Notes under the pieces: generated by a model
Seen by the model: the letters and a program-made list of their open reading frames with translations, nothing else
Database searches by the model: none
What the model was told of the DNA's origin: nothing
Origin: Adiantum capillus-veneris
Taxonomy: Eukaryota; Streptophyta; Polypodiopsida; Polypodiales; Pteridaceae
DNA length: 64,000 bases
Assembly (NCBI GenBank): GCA_014529385.2
Contig: CM043969.1
Span: 17,654,446 to 17,718,445 of the forward strand
Direction of reading: 5' to 3'
Part shown: piece by piece, positions 10,406 through 21,096 of the stretch
Layout: the number at the start of each line of letters is the position of its first letter
Position numbering within the stretch: position 1 is the first letter of the stretch
Position numbers and translations under genes: made by a program

Positions 10406-11192
10406 AGACCGAGGGTGCCTTATATTGGCCCCTTTATCCTATGCCTTTAAGCGGAAAATATCCCGCGCATGGGAACTCTAGGCAAGTTAAAACAAAGAGC
10501 CTTAAACTTAAGGGCTATTCATACCACATGCTTGCCATCGCTTGAGTTGTGCAGTTGTTGCGACTTCCTTGTCCCAAATGTTCGGTTCATGGCGAGTTCT
10601 GAGAGAGAAAGAAAGTCTTCTTCCATATCTCTACCACTACCCAAGACGCCATCTTCCTCACGTTGACAACATCCCTTCCTCTTGAAGCTTCCCACCTGTG
10701 CCTCACCCTCTATTACCATGGTATGTCTTTCTCCCTCTCTACACCCTGCGTCTCTTCATGCCGATTTTGCTTCGTCTTTCCTTGCATTTTTTTTTGTTTT
10801 TCTAGGTGGAATCGTACCGGGGTCTCATTCACTGTTTGGAAGCAGGATACGATGCAGAGTGAGGGTGTACCCGTGGAGGGCATCCACGACCCTTCCACGC
10901 AAAAGGAGAAAATCGCCTCCAACACGGTGCTCGAAAAAAAACCTTTTTCCAAAAACTTGGCTACACATGTGAAACAACATAGGTAAATTGACAAAATTTG
11001 AAGGTTTTTACACAAATTACACTAATTTTTTAAAAAATTTGTAGGTTTTCTCACCTTCAAAAGTAAAATTTAGAGGTAAATTTCAAAATTTGGGTGGGAT
11101 TACACTAAACCTAAGTTTTCTTTGAGCAGCCATTTCTGCAAGCACACACGAGCTTTTCACTCTCGGGCTCCCTCTCGTTCTCTCTGCTTGCG

Positions 11193-11235
<43 letters not shown>

Positions 11236-11333
11236 GCACCTCTATGATGTTGGACTCGCAGTGTGGCGACATTGGGCGTTTCCTGCCCTTCTTCGTCTCT
11301 ATGCTTGTCTTTTTTTCCTGTCCGTGCCTTCAG
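10406..11333 (+). other. Upstream region of the LHCA4-like gene; (CT)n/(GT)n microsatellite
   Basis: No protein family is recognisable here. CT and GT repeats occupy about 11,195-11,233. The segment ending at 11,333 is a good 3' intron end (long pyrimidine run and CAG directly before the first conserved LHCA4 codons), so it likely contains an intron. The transit-peptide exon expected upstream could not be identified; ACCATGGTATGT near 10,716 is a conceivable start beside a donor site, but this is weak. Confidence 0.4.
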
Positions 11334-11929
11334 GGTTGAGGCAAAGAGAGGCGAATGGCTCCCCGGTCTGGCGTCCCCTGCTTACCTTGACGGAAAACTT
11401 GCCAATGACAATGGCTTCAACCCCCTCAGCTTGGCTGAGGATCTTTCCAACCTCAAATGGTATGTGCAAGCAGAGCTTCAAAATGGAAGGTGGGCAATGC
11501 TTGGAGTAGCTGGCATGTTGATCCCCGACCTCTTGACAAAGATTGGTGCCATCAATGTTCCTGCATGGTATGATGCGGGCAAGGTTGAGTACTTCGCCCC
11601 CACCTCCACTCTCTTTGTGATCGAGTTCATCTTGCTCCACTATGTGGAGGTGAGAAGATGGCAAGACATCAAGCACCCTAGTAGTGTGAATGCCGATCCG
11701 TTCAACCCTAAGGGTTGAATACCCTGGAGGCATCTTGAACCCCTTCAACTTCCCTACTTCTCTGGAATACAAGGAGAAGGAGATTGCAAATGGCCGGCTT
11801 GCTATGCTGGCCTTCCTCGACTTTATGATCCAGCACAACATTACAGGAAAGAGCCCTGTTGACAACCTATTTACCCATCTGGATGACCCATGGCATAACA
11901 CCATTATTCAAACCTTGCAAGGTTTGTAA
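11334..11929 (+). pseudogene. LHCA4: Photosystem I light-harvesting chlorophyll a/b-binding protein (LHCA4 type), frameshifted
   Basis: The encoded protein matches the mature part of LHCA4, a three-helix thylakoid protein that binds chlorophylls a and b and feeds excitation to photosystem I. Seen in order: [23 protein letters not shown]; the first helix motif [18 protein letters not shown] (Glu and Arg ligands/pairing residues); [32 protein letters not shown]; then after a +1 frame change near 11,710, [13 protein letters not shown] and the third helix [20 protein letters not shown]; ending [14 protein letters not shown]. About 10 residues between NADPF and EYPGG are missing compared with the family. 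A preserved acceptor site at 11,333 argues for a genomic duplicate and not a processed retrocopy. The frameshift argues for a pseudogene, unless it is a sequencing error. Confidence 0.88.
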
Positions 11930-12013
11930 ACGTAGCTATGCATTGTCCTTTGATCAATGTTCTTCATGTAACTGATCTCTTGGAGTTGTAGATTATACTG
12001 TGTCGTTTTTGGG

Positions 12014-12016
<3 letters not shown>

Positions 12017-12075
<59 letters not shown>
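12017..12075. repeat. (GA)n microsatellite
   Basis: About 29 uninterrupted GA units follow the LHCA4 sequence by about 90 bp, in what would be its 3' UTR. Confidence 0.95.
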
Positions 12076-12077
<2 letters not shown>

Positions 12078-12179
12078 TGGAATCCTTTCTGTATGTATAA
12101 TTTGTGCTTGGTGCTACCTTTGTAAGTTCTGTCTAAAATAAAATTCTGCATGTGATGGAACTTCTCAAGAAGACAAGGC

Positions 12180-12590
12180 AAGACTAGTTCATGATGTCGA
12201 AAAATTCCTACTATTTTAAGTGCTGAAAAGGAGGATGCCAAGAAGGACGATGAGGAAAGCGCTAAGGTTGCTTCTGTTTCTAATAGTCCATTTAGTGGAG
12301 AGCAAGTTAGAAATTCCCGGGATGCCATATCGACTGCATCGGATAACATCATAGCTACCTCAAATGGCAAAGGAGATATTACTATTGGCCTTCACTTATT
12401 ATTTGCAGTGAATGCTTTGAGTTTGTATAAGGATGGACACTTGTCGTAGAGGGCACGAGTCACTAAGGCTGCTTCTGATGTGTGTGGTATCGAGCCAATG
12501 GAGGAGAATCCGGACCGGGCTTGGTTTGTGAGTGCGCATGTAGATTGTGTGCCATTTTGGACATCTTTAGACATGATACTACATTCTAAG
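12180..12590 (+). pseudogene. Unassigned coding fragment
   Basis: A frame with one stop reads EDAKKDDEESAKVASVSNSP, then NGKGDITIGLHLLFAVNALS, then (after the stop) VTKAASDVCGIEPMEENPDR and AWFVSAHVDCVPFWTSLDMI. The composition (charged linker then hydrophobic/globular part) looks coding. It runs in the same frame into the JmjC-type segment, but a separate origin is possible. No family recognised. Confidence 0.3.
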
Positions 12591-13000
12591 ATCAGAAATG
12601 GAGTGGCCTATGCACAAGAGCAAAATGGCTGTTTTGTAACAGAATATAATGTTCTTTCTGCAGATGTAGAAACCCATCTCCCATGGGCAACAGAAGCATT
12701 AGGGTGCTTACTGGAAGTGGCAAATCTTTGGATTCGCAATGAAAAAGCTGTCACCTCTTTCCATAAAGATCACTATGAAAATCTTTATGCAGTTATTGCA
12801 GGGGAAAATCATTTTACCCTTTTGCCGCCTACAGGTCTTGACCGCCTTTACATACGACAGTATCCGTCAGCACTCTCAGAACCGGAGCTGTGGAGAGAGA
12901 AGTTTGTTATGTACCTCGGGGTCGTGCACGTTCTCATATCTGAAAAACCAGGAGGTAATGTTCTAACTATGTCTGTGAGTAGGGTTTTGCCGATTGAAAT
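12590..13000 (+). pseudogene. JmjC/cupin-like 2-oxoglutarate oxygenase fragment (JMJD7 type)
   Basis: The frame contains YAQEQNGCFVTEYNVLSAD, HLPWATEALGCLLEVANLW and TSFHKDHYENLYAVIAGENH, followed by FTLLPPTGLDRLYIRQYP. H-K-D is the HxD half of the Fe(II)-binding facial triad; the surrounding sequence is the signature of JMJD7-type JmjC proteins (JMJ32-like in plants), which hydroxylate protein Lys residues. The distal His and the last beta strands are missing: after QYPSALSEPE the frame diverges, with a shifted YVPRGRAR remnant. It is therefore a truncated gene copy. GGAG-GTAATG at about 12,955 could be a donor site, so an exon boundary might also explain the end. Confidence 0.75.
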
Positions 13001-13134
13001 GCACCTCTCATCTTGCTTCATTCTCTATTTTTAGGCTTACCCCAAAAAAAAAGCGGATAGAACGTGATAATTTGAGTACCACATGTAAGCCGACTGACTG
13101 GAGATGAGCAAAGCTTTCCGCCCCTTGCTCTCTG

Positions 13135-13600
13135 ATGTTTTCTTTTTTTCATGCTCTTTTAGAAAAGGCGTTTAACCTAGAATTCCAGAACTTGGACAAT
13201 GTCTCCACTATGCATCAGGCTTTGACATGCATAATGAAAGGGTATGGCTATGCTCCGACTGCTGGCCTTTTCCAGTCTAGTGGTTGTGGGGGAAGAGCAG
13301 GTTGGTATGCGAATTGTGGAATCTCGAGAACTGTTGTGGACAGTGTGGAGTTCTGAGCCACTTGTATCAAGTGCTGCAGCAGAGGCCATTAGACGTCTGA
13401 ATGGATCAGGAAGGAGTGGGAACTTTATACCTCACTAGTGAATGCGCTGGCAGCTGGTTGGATTGACAGGGGATTTACAGGGGAGCTGGTAGCTAAGATC
13501 ATACTTCTAGAGGTGAAAAAAAGGAGAGAAAAGTCAGTCTGGCCTCTGGCCCCAGCCGCCGCAAAGAGGTAAATCCATCCAAGTTGCTGTAGTGGAAATG
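13135..13600 (+). pseudogene. Unassigned coding fragment
   Basis: Three frames contribute readable pieces in order: LEKAFNLEFQNLDNVSTMHQ; MRIVESRELLWTVWSSEPLV followed by SSAAAEAIRRLN; then ALAAGWIDRGFTGELVAKII ahead of LLEVKK. The last piece, with its G-W-I-D-R-G-F-x-G-E-L-V pattern, looks like a genuine conserved motif. I cannot assign it to a named family. Confidence 0.3.
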
Positions 13601-14110
13601 TTTTATTTACTTATTGCACTCAAAAATGTTTTGGAGGAAAGCAGATGTCTAATTGTCAGCTGTCATTGTGGAAAATGCTTGGTCGATATCTATATGTAGG
13701 TGTCATGCTTTCAATGTCATGTTGTATTTTCTTGGTCTCTACTAACTAGCAGACATGCCAAGTTGAGGAAGCTGGGAAAAAAAAGAGAACGAAAAATACT
13801 GTCGCTTAGACATTCAAAATAAATTTAAGCTGTTGTTGCTATGTACGGGATACTGGTTGCTTAAGACTGATGTTACACACACACAGATCCCTATGTATGC
13901 ATTCATGTATGTATGTATATTTATATATATATGCACTCACAAAGAACAACTAATTAACATTATTTTGAACCTACACATGAGGTGTATCATTAAAGCTTAT
14001 TGAAGTATTTTAGTTTACAGAGGCACATAAAGCGCACACAAAACCTCTTTCAAATAGACCCTTGGATTGGGTTCTTTTATATATATATAAATATAAAAAA
14101 AAACATAAAC

Positions 14111-14114
<4 letters not shown>

Positions 14115-14147
<33 letters not shown>
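14115..14147. repeat. (TA)n microsatellite
   Basis: About 15 TA units, preceded by shorter TATA runs at 13,920 and 14,080. Confidence 0.9.
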
Positions 14148-14152
<5 letters not shown>

Positions 14153-14289
14153 GCTTCTATAATTGTATCAGACTTAATTTTTGTGGTAGATAAGGTCGTA
14201 CATTGCTCTCAATGAGAGTCCAAGACACTGCACCACCAACAAAAGTGACCTCTAGTAGACCTCGTGTCTATGTTCCTTGCATAATGTGC

Positions 14290-14770
14290 ATCTGTCTCTT
14301 GCTAGACGTATTGCAAAAGATCAACTTGCCCTTAAAAGCTATGAAAGTCTACCAAAAGGCGAGAAGGCAGGGTTTTGTGCCTGATCCAAAAGTATACGGT
14401 ACTTCACTACAATGGTTGTCACAAGAGGGCACAATAAGGATGTGGATATGATCAGCAATGATTTCTTAAATGTTGGATTTTCTCACATTAGGGTGTGCAC
14501 CACACTTTTAGAGGCTCATTTACCCAATAAAGCTTCTGAGCTACTGTTGTCGGTTTTGGCTCAAGGGTCACATATTGATGAGCTGCTACTTCTTGACGTA
14601 TTGCAAACTTTGGGTGATTTACCAAAATATCATGAAGCCCAGCTGTTGGTTGATTCTTTATCTCGCTTTAGCTCCAAGCTAGGTTCACAAATGCATGAGG
14701 TCTTGCTTACAATATTGACAAAAGTCAGGCAGGTTGATGCAGTTAAGATTGAGCTTGATCAGCTTTGACA
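14290..14770 (+). pseudogene. Pentatricopeptide repeat (PPR) protein fragment
   Basis: Across one frame change near 14,412 the sequence reads LPLKAMKVYQKARRQGFVPD then PKVYGTSLQWLSQEG, VDMISNDFLNVGFSHIRVCT, and further helix pairs (KASELLLSVLAQGSHIDELL, EAQLLVDSLSRFSSKLGSQM). The A..VY..M/ARR.GFVPDP..YGTLL pattern is a PPR repeat. PPR proteins bind organelle RNA. Only three or four repeats are present and the frame is broken, so this is a partial gene copy. Confidence 0.65.
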
Positions 14771-15790
14771 AGTCGTGTCAAGGTGGTTGCATGCTCGAAG
14801 TGCTGCAAGGAGCTAGCTTATATGGAGAGCAGCTTGAGGCCATATAAAGTAGTAGGGATTCCTGTCTCCGTGCTTGGGATGCTTGCCATCTTGTCCACTA
14901 CCTGCTCCGCTGCACTTGCCTCCAGTTGTCACGTGGTCATCCTGCCACATCCTGCCACTAGCTAGGTTGAAGCTTCTCCTCTTTGTGTTATGGAGAGAAT
15001 ATGCCCTCTTAATTTGTTTGCAGAATGAAAATCCCAAGTTGAAATGTAGCACAACGAAGATGAAAGAGTGAAGAAGATGCTACTATGGAGGGAAGGACAA
15101 GGAGGTGGATAGATTGAGAAGGTGTCATAAGCTCCTTACTTCACAGCCTTAGATAGAACAAGTCAGATTACTATAGGATAGGCACTATCCATGGTAGGCC
15201 AACAAGACACTTGCTAGTGTGCGAGAAGCTTTGCACAAGAATAGTAAGCAATCTTTGGTTGGCACGTGGCTCACTAGCGTCCAATCAGTTTGTTAAATAG
15301 TAATGGTAGAATTTTTTTCATCTCTACTCCAAAGAAGTTGTAGTTTGTTAATGATTTGTTTTTTCATTGCTAAGCCCAAAGAAAAGTCTTTTAATCTTGA
15401 AGATATGTCTTTTCTTCCCTACTAGGTCTTTCTACACTTAATTGGATGTAATCTATTCACAATCCTCTTCCTCTTCCATTAGGTCTTTTTGTTTAAGAAA
15501 AATCCTCAAGGCTCACACTCATACACCTAGTCAATATGGACCTCAGGACCTCAATCACGACGTTATATGTCATGTGCTTCTAAATTGTCATGTTACTAGT
15601 ATGCATAAAATAGTGGGTCATTATATTCCGTATGAAATCCGTATGAGGGAGGATGGCTCATTATGAGAACATCCATATCTTGTCCATATGTAGGGGGGTA
15701 GGTTAGCATGTAAGATACCGTATATAGGGGGGTTTCTCCAATTTGGATGCACGCAAGTGATATCCGTCCATTACTAATAGTGAATCCCCC
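14771..15790. other. No recognisable gene
   Basis: Short open frames only, with no conserved motif. Two G-rich patches (GTAGGGGGGTAGG near 15,690, ATAGGGGGGTTT near 15,726) resemble the G-rich text near 9,490-9,590, so the retroelement interrupted at about 9.6 kb may resume around here. That link is weak. Confidence 0.3.
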
Positions 15791-15799
15791 GGGCACAAT

Positions 15800-16045
15800 A
15801 TGCTGGCATTCGAGGAAGCGTTCTACACAGGATTCCTCACTTGGCGAACAAAGATATTTGCTCAAGTGATCAACAATTTAACCTCAAGGTTTATAAGCTA
15901 CTCAGCAGTGGAGTTGAAGAACAGAGTAACTATGCAGTTTCTACAAGTGTCGGATAAAGAAAGAAAAATCAGATATCAAAAGGCACTGAATGCGCTTAAA
16001 GACTGCCTCGCCAACTGTCAACCCGCAAACTATTTTAGCCCATAA
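15800..16045 (+). pseudogene. C-terminal piece of a retroelement ORF
   Basis: An 81-codon frame: FEEAFYTGFLTWRTKIFAQV, then SAVELKNRVTMQFLQVSDKE, then RKIRYQKALNALKDCLANCQ and PANYFSP-stop. It is helical and basic. It ends 6 bp before a stem-loop and polypurine tract that precede an LTR-like start, so it is most likely the last codons of a retrotransposon ORF. Family unknown. Confidence 0.4.
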
Positions 16046-16049
16046 AGCT

Positions 16050-16083
16050 GTGTCAAGGGATGACACAGGCAAGGAGGGGGGAA
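16050..16083 (+). promoter_or_regulatory. Stem-loop and polypurine tract at the 3' end of a retroelement
   Basis: GTGTCAAGGGATGACAC (16,050-16,066) is an imperfect inverted repeat. It is followed by CAAGGAGGGGGGAA (16,070-16,083) and directly by TGTTAGC, an LTR-type start. The minus-strand element has GTGTCAAGGGACGACAC, then AGGAAGGGGAGAA and TGTTTG at the same spacing (21,096-21,060), so the layout is shared. Confidence 0.65.
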
Positions 16084-16470
16084 TGTTAGCAGCAAGCTAA
16101 CACGGATACCATTTTTTGAAGTTCTCATTGTAAAACACTTATACACTTATTGTTTTGATAAATTGGGAATATTGTCTTATTTTCTCGGATAAACTTTGTA
16201 ATTAATGAGCCGAGGCTACAAGCTTCCAGATTGTATTATCCTGTCATTACCCATCTTTGGTAGAACTCCCAAATTATTAGTTTTGACCACCAAAAACCTT
16301 GGCTAAGGTATAAACGCGAGTTAATTTCAAGTTTTGGATAAGGAAATACACAACGTGAGCTAACGGCGCTCACTCCTCTCCTTCTCGCGCTTCCTACTCC
16401 CTCTCCATTTGTCACATTGCAATCGTGTTTGTTGCATTGCAATCGCAGGTAAAAGCTCTATGCATTGACG
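16084..16470 (+). other. Putative LTR (single copy in window)
   Basis: Begins TGTTAGCAGCAAGCTAACA directly after a polypurine tract. No second copy is present in the window, so the 3' limit is a guess. A duplicated CATTGCAATCG occurs near 16,418 and 16,436. Confidence 0.35.
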
Positions 16471-16648
16471 TAACCAATTCACAATAATTTGTAGCTTTTA
16501 ACGTCGCCGACCTGCGGCCTAATTTCATTATAACTAGGAATTTATACTTTCAAATAAAAAACTAAGCATAGGTGGGGTATTGGGGCATCATTGCTAAGCA
16601 TTTAGATGCATTTTGGGTTGAAAACGACTACGTCAAAAATCCATTGCT

Positions 16649-16666
16649 GTTAATAATCACGATTTT
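16649..16666. repeat. Isolated leader-type palindrome remnant
   Basis: GTTAATAATCACGATTTT keeps the left arm and centre of the palindrome family at 5.3-5.9 kb (centre CG changed to CA). The right arm has decayed. It lies upstream of another gypsy coding remnant. Confidence 0.4.
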
Positions 16667-16984
16667 GGAACTTGATCGAAAGTGGGATTTGAGACCATAA
16701 GCATGTATGCTTAGATCTTATGAACATGTCTTAGAAGTTTCATTACGTTTGGATGTCATTTGATGCTGTAACGGATGTGATTTGTTTGCCAATGAGCGAT
16801 TGGCTTTTGGTGATTTCAATCACTTGAGTTGGATGCAAGTTGTTAGTTGTTTTTTGAGAGATTGACAACCTTTTGTAGCTTCTATACACTAGTCGAGTCA
16901 GCTTCGTCCCATGGATTGACAATTTAATCATGGTTCTCGCTAATAATGTAATAAGATAGGATGGTGAGGCTAGACATACGTTCC

Positions 16985-17460
16985 ACATGGAAAGAGCAAC
17001 AACTTTGATGTAATTCTAAAGAGACCATTTATTTGTCAACTTAAAATGGTATAGGAGTGGGGCTACGACTATACCTACTTGCAGTACATGGAGATTATTA
17101 TCAGGATAATCATGAAAGACCATATCTATAGAGATATTAGTCAAACTCTTGTAGAGGAATTCAACTTAGCAATGGTCAACGAGAAAGAGATACATGTATG
17201 GTTGTAGACCAAAGCACATATTTGGATATGTGGAGCTTCTCAGTGTGAAAGCTTGGCAAAGGAAGATTGTATTCTCAGTGTATTCTAGAGAGACCAATGG
17301 AGGAGAAAGATTATATTCATGAACCATTTATTGAGGAGTTGTTTGAATATTTTGGATGGAATCAAATACTACCTACCATAGATGTATGTGTGGACAAAGT
17401 AACCCCAACGCGATTTTGTGACAAAGAGGGGCTTAGAGGGCTATGACATAATACACAGGA
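16985..17460 (+). pseudogene. Gypsy protease-to-RT linker domain, homologous to the minus-strand element
   Basis: Readable pieces: KSNNFDVILKRPFICQLKMV, GYDYTYLQ, KDHIYRD, HIWICGASQCESLAKEDCIL, then after a frame change YIHEPFIEELFEYFGWNQIL and PTIDVCVDKVTPTRFCDKEG. The minus-strand element has FDIILGRPFIRHLKMVQD, GYDYIYLR, KDHSYRD, SVSLRKEDCILKHSVEDE and PLGWNQILTTLDVCVNEVTL in the same order (25,660-25,230). The ILGRPF motif is the usual end of a gypsy protease domain. The two copies are therefore homologous, in opposite orientation. Confidence 0.7.
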
Positions 17461-19920
17461 AACTGTTGAGTGCAAACACGTACGTGATGAGATTTCCATT
17501 AGGGATCTGAGCTATGAAATAGGACAAGAATTCCAAGTTTCTTGTAGTGATAGATGGAGAGGATGAGCTATCGAGTAGCTCTGAAAATGAGACAAGACCA
17601 AAAGAAAAAGAGGCGATCTATGATTTTTATAACCAAAAATCCAAAAGGCAAGAAAGTTATCACACAGAATGAATGAGAAAGAAAAAGCAAACAAGAGGAG
17701 AACCTATGCCTCTTATGAAGAACAAAATGTAGTATTTGATGCTCGTGGGAGCAACATATTGTAACAAAGACAAGATCACATGGAAATATATGAAACTTGC
17801 TTCAACAAAGACAAATTCCAAGAAACGAAGCAAGGAAAAACCAAAGACACAACTGAGACGTTGGTGAGCCCAAAGTGTGTTGAACCCAAGAGATGGCACA
17901 AGCAAGTATGGGTATGCTAGCAGGTGCATGGCAAGGAGCTAAAGCAAGTGGGAGAAGCTTGGGCATGCAGACGGCAACAAAAATGTATTGCTAAGGTGGT
18001 TTGATAGGCCAAAGGGGCTCCAAAGTGCTCCTCAAGGTGCAAGTTTTTTTCTTGGAAGTGTAATGTTCAAAGTGCTAAACAACCTGTTCAAGTCAAATTG
18101 AGCCAGAATGTGCAAGATATGGCCCGTTGAAGTTTTGCCAGGGGTCCGGTCTATGCCAATTTGGTTGCTTTGGAAAATGTACCATCAGAAGATTTTTGAA
18201 GCTCGCTTAGGTTTGCAGGGCTAGTACTCAACATGAGGAGTTATTAGTGATTGCTTGTTAGTTGGATGTTTGGATTGTGAGATAAGGCCTATTGAATTTG
18301 GGCGGTAGTTACAGGCGTTGTGAGGCCATGAGTTTTTTTCCCATTTTTGTACGCGTCGTTCAAGGCCGTGTTGGAGTCAAAATGCAAAAAGATCTGGTGT
18401 AAGTGTAGCAGGAGATGCCAAATTTAAGACATGCTTTGCAGATTAGAAACTAGAGCCATGAACACCAAGTGGGAATTGTTCAAAGTAGGGGCAAAAAAAA
18501 ATTTAAGTGAATTTTTGTTGGGGAGCTTGGAGGGATTGAAGGGGCAAATCAACCTACGGCTGCCATGTGGCCTAAAAGAGATCCCACATCCGTTGTGAGG
18601 AGTGTGGAATAAGGGGTATTTGGGCTAAGGTGTGAGGGCCTTTGGGGTGCTCCTTGGAGCTCTCCCATGTAGGCTATGGCTAAGTGTATACGCGTGCTAT
18701 CGTGGGTGGCAATGGATGTAGTTGATGGAGGATATTTTCGGTGGTGGGTTGGCCTGCTCGTGTCCTGGAGGCTGGGGGTTGAGTTGTTTTATGACATGGA
18801 CTATTGAGTTAGTGGACGTGCCCACGATCCTTAGATATAGACAACCCTTTTATTGATAATAAAAGGGCTCCCTTAGGGTTGTCACAATGCCCTAACAACC
18901 AAAATGGGGCCCTTGAGGTGCTTCACATGCAATTGAGCTTGGAATTGGTTGACCGAGGTGGCAGAATCAAGTGGATACTAAAAGTGGACTGCCCATGTGT
19001 GTACAATGTGACTAAAATGCTAAAGGAGGCTCAAGTTGACTGCGCAAGCCAAGTAAAATCCCTCCTTTTCTGTTTTTTTGGAGGTAGAGGACTCAAGATA
19101 AGAGTCGTTTTTTTGAAAAGGAGGAGGGCTTTTTAAAACGTGGATTTTGAAGAAGGGGCTTTTTTGAAGCGGTCGTTTGGAGAGCCAAGGCTTGGGAGCC
19201 TTTAGAGTGTGGAGAAGAGGAGGTGCAGGAGGAGTGTGCCCTCCGCTTAGCATGATGGTGCTCTTATAAACACGTTTTGTGGAATGAGAAGCACACCATT
19301 GACCCCCTTTGCTTGTGTCAATTCCCCGCTACCCTTTCTTGTTTTTGTTGTGCTTTGCTGAGTGTTGCTAGTGTCCTCGTGTTTGGGTGCAACACCCAAC
19401 TAAGGACCGTGTGTGTACACACACACACACACACAGAGAAAGAGAGAGGCATTTGCAATGTGAAGGGTGTGTGTGGTTGTATTGAATGGGCTGGAGATTT
19501 TTGTGAAGCGTGTGTGTGAGTTGGTGTACCCAAAAGGGTGTCTGCAGATGAGATTATGTGGATTTTAAAGGTGAATCCTAGTGGATTGGGGTGTTGTGTG
19601 TATCTTGGGTTATAGAGAGGCAATTTTTTGTGTTCAGGTGTGTTTCCCTTTCCCTTGGGGTGGTCACTATGTATAGATTGTGTATATTGCGTGCCTTGAA
19701 GAACTATTTATAAAACTCTTTAACATTGAAAGTTTGACAAATAAAATACACTCTTTTCCTATTCAATCTGTAATTTTTTTTCCAATTTCACTTTATGATA
19801 CCCTTCTGTATGTGAAAATGTGTGAGAAAAAAAAAATTAATAACCCTTCTTTTGCACTCATGTGATAGTCACATAGTTATTAATGACCCTCCAGAGCCCT
19901 TTCCCCCTTTCCAACGTCAT
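17461..19920. other. No recognisable gene; short inverted repeat and microsatellites
   Basis: No conserved protein motif in six frames. GACAACCCTTTTATTGATAA and its near-complement (AGGGCTCCCTTAGGGTTGTC) lie head to head at 18,840-18,882. (CA)n runs at 19,418-19,434. It may be internal DNA of the surrounding gypsy element or later insertions. Confidence 0.35.
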
Positions 19921-19925
19921 CTAGG

Positions 19926-20153
19926 ATGACCAAAACTGAGCGTAAAAGGGAGTATCAAAAATTGAAGCAAACCTTCAAAGAGGTTTGGACAGTCGAGTTG
20001 GAAAGTGAAGAGACTCAAACACAGATATATTTGATGCATCTCTCACTACAAAAGATACATGATACAAGATTGAAAGATCATTTTAGCAAGGGATGCAAGG
20101 AATCAAAGAGCCAGTGATATCTTATGATGATGAACCTAAGAAAGTTGCATGCA
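19926..20153 (+). pseudogene. Gypsy polyprotein segment just upstream of RT, cut by the LTR element
   Basis: Frames read MTKTERKREYQKLKQTFKEV followed by WTVELESEETQTQIYLM, then PVISYDDEPKKVA up to the LTR start at 20,154. The sequence after the far LTR (33,806) starts IYLAELEEESNSAYIATNLT, the usual entry to the gypsy RT domain. EPKKV plus YLAELEEE make a continuous protein, so this stretch and 33,806-36,490 are most likely two sides of one element split by the insertion. No clean target duplication remains. Confidence 0.5.
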
Positions 20154-21061
20154 TGTTAGCGGATCGCCGCGATGGACGTCTGCAGCATAGCTTTCTGACA
20201 CTAACATAATATCAATACTCAGGGAAAGTGAATCGGATGGGGCACGGAGACTCTATGAGATTGTCAATCTCACGAAGTGAACCTTAACAAGCAAACACAC
20301 TATCTCAACAAGCAAATCAACACTCAATGATCAGGGAAATCTACCCATGTCCTTTCTCACAGCTCTAGGTCATCACGCCATTTTGGCACTCCAATGGACT
20401 CGAAATGCGACGAAACTTTAGGAGGAGGTCTAGGACACTTAGGGGCACTATCCTAGCAAGTTTGGTCGCAATCCAACAAGGTACCAAATTCACGATCCAT
20501 CATGAAAAAGGTCATTAAAATTGCAATAGAACATGTCAAAAATGTCGTTCTATGGTCTAAGAACACTCTCCTATGGTCAAAACGACTATAAACAATGATT
20601 TAAACACTCAAATCTGTATTTACAGCTCATAGACACATATTCATGAACCGCAACAAAACTCACATTGCTTACAGTTGAATTAAAGAGCAAAGAGAGAGAA
20701 ACACAATGCAAGTTTCGGATTCAAAAACGGATTACCCAATCATTAGTTGCGATGATTACAAGGTGGAGCGGCTCCTAGCTTGAGCGTACGTTTTTTGAGC
20801 TCCCTTCTTTTAAAAATAAGCCTCCTTTCACATTAACGCTATTGACCTTTATCCTAGGGCATTCTAAATGGCCAGTAACCGGCTCACACGGACCTTTACA
20901 AATATCATTACAGCATTACAACTCAGGGGATTGATCCACTACTCTATAATCAAGATTACACAGAGTATTACTACACTAGCTCGGACAATTAATAGAGTAC
21001 AAATGTGGTGTCCGGTTACATGTCCGGCCAGGTGGGCACCCGTTCGATTTATCCTCAAACA
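20154..21061 (-). repeat. 3' LTR of the minus-strand element
   Basis: Starts TGTTAGCGGATCGCCG and ends CCTCAAACA (plus-strand reading), 908 bp. It aligns along its whole length with 31,635-33,805 once the 1,260-bp insertion there is removed (911 bp). Many point differences show that the insertion is not recent. Confidence 0.92.
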
Positions 21062-21096
21062 TTCTCCCCTTCCTAATTCGTGTCGTCCCTTGACAC
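21062..21096 (-). promoter_or_regulatory. Polypurine tract and upstream stem-loop of the minus-strand element
   Basis: Minus-strand reading: GTGTCAAGGGACGACAC, ATT spacer region, then AGGAAGGGGAGAA directly before the LTR. The purine tract primes plus-strand DNA synthesis. The stem-loop is conserved at 16,050-16,066. Confidence 0.8.

Noticed and set aside
11299-11904. 201-codon open frame on the minus strand
   Set aside because: It is the antisense of the conserved LHCA4 coding sequence.
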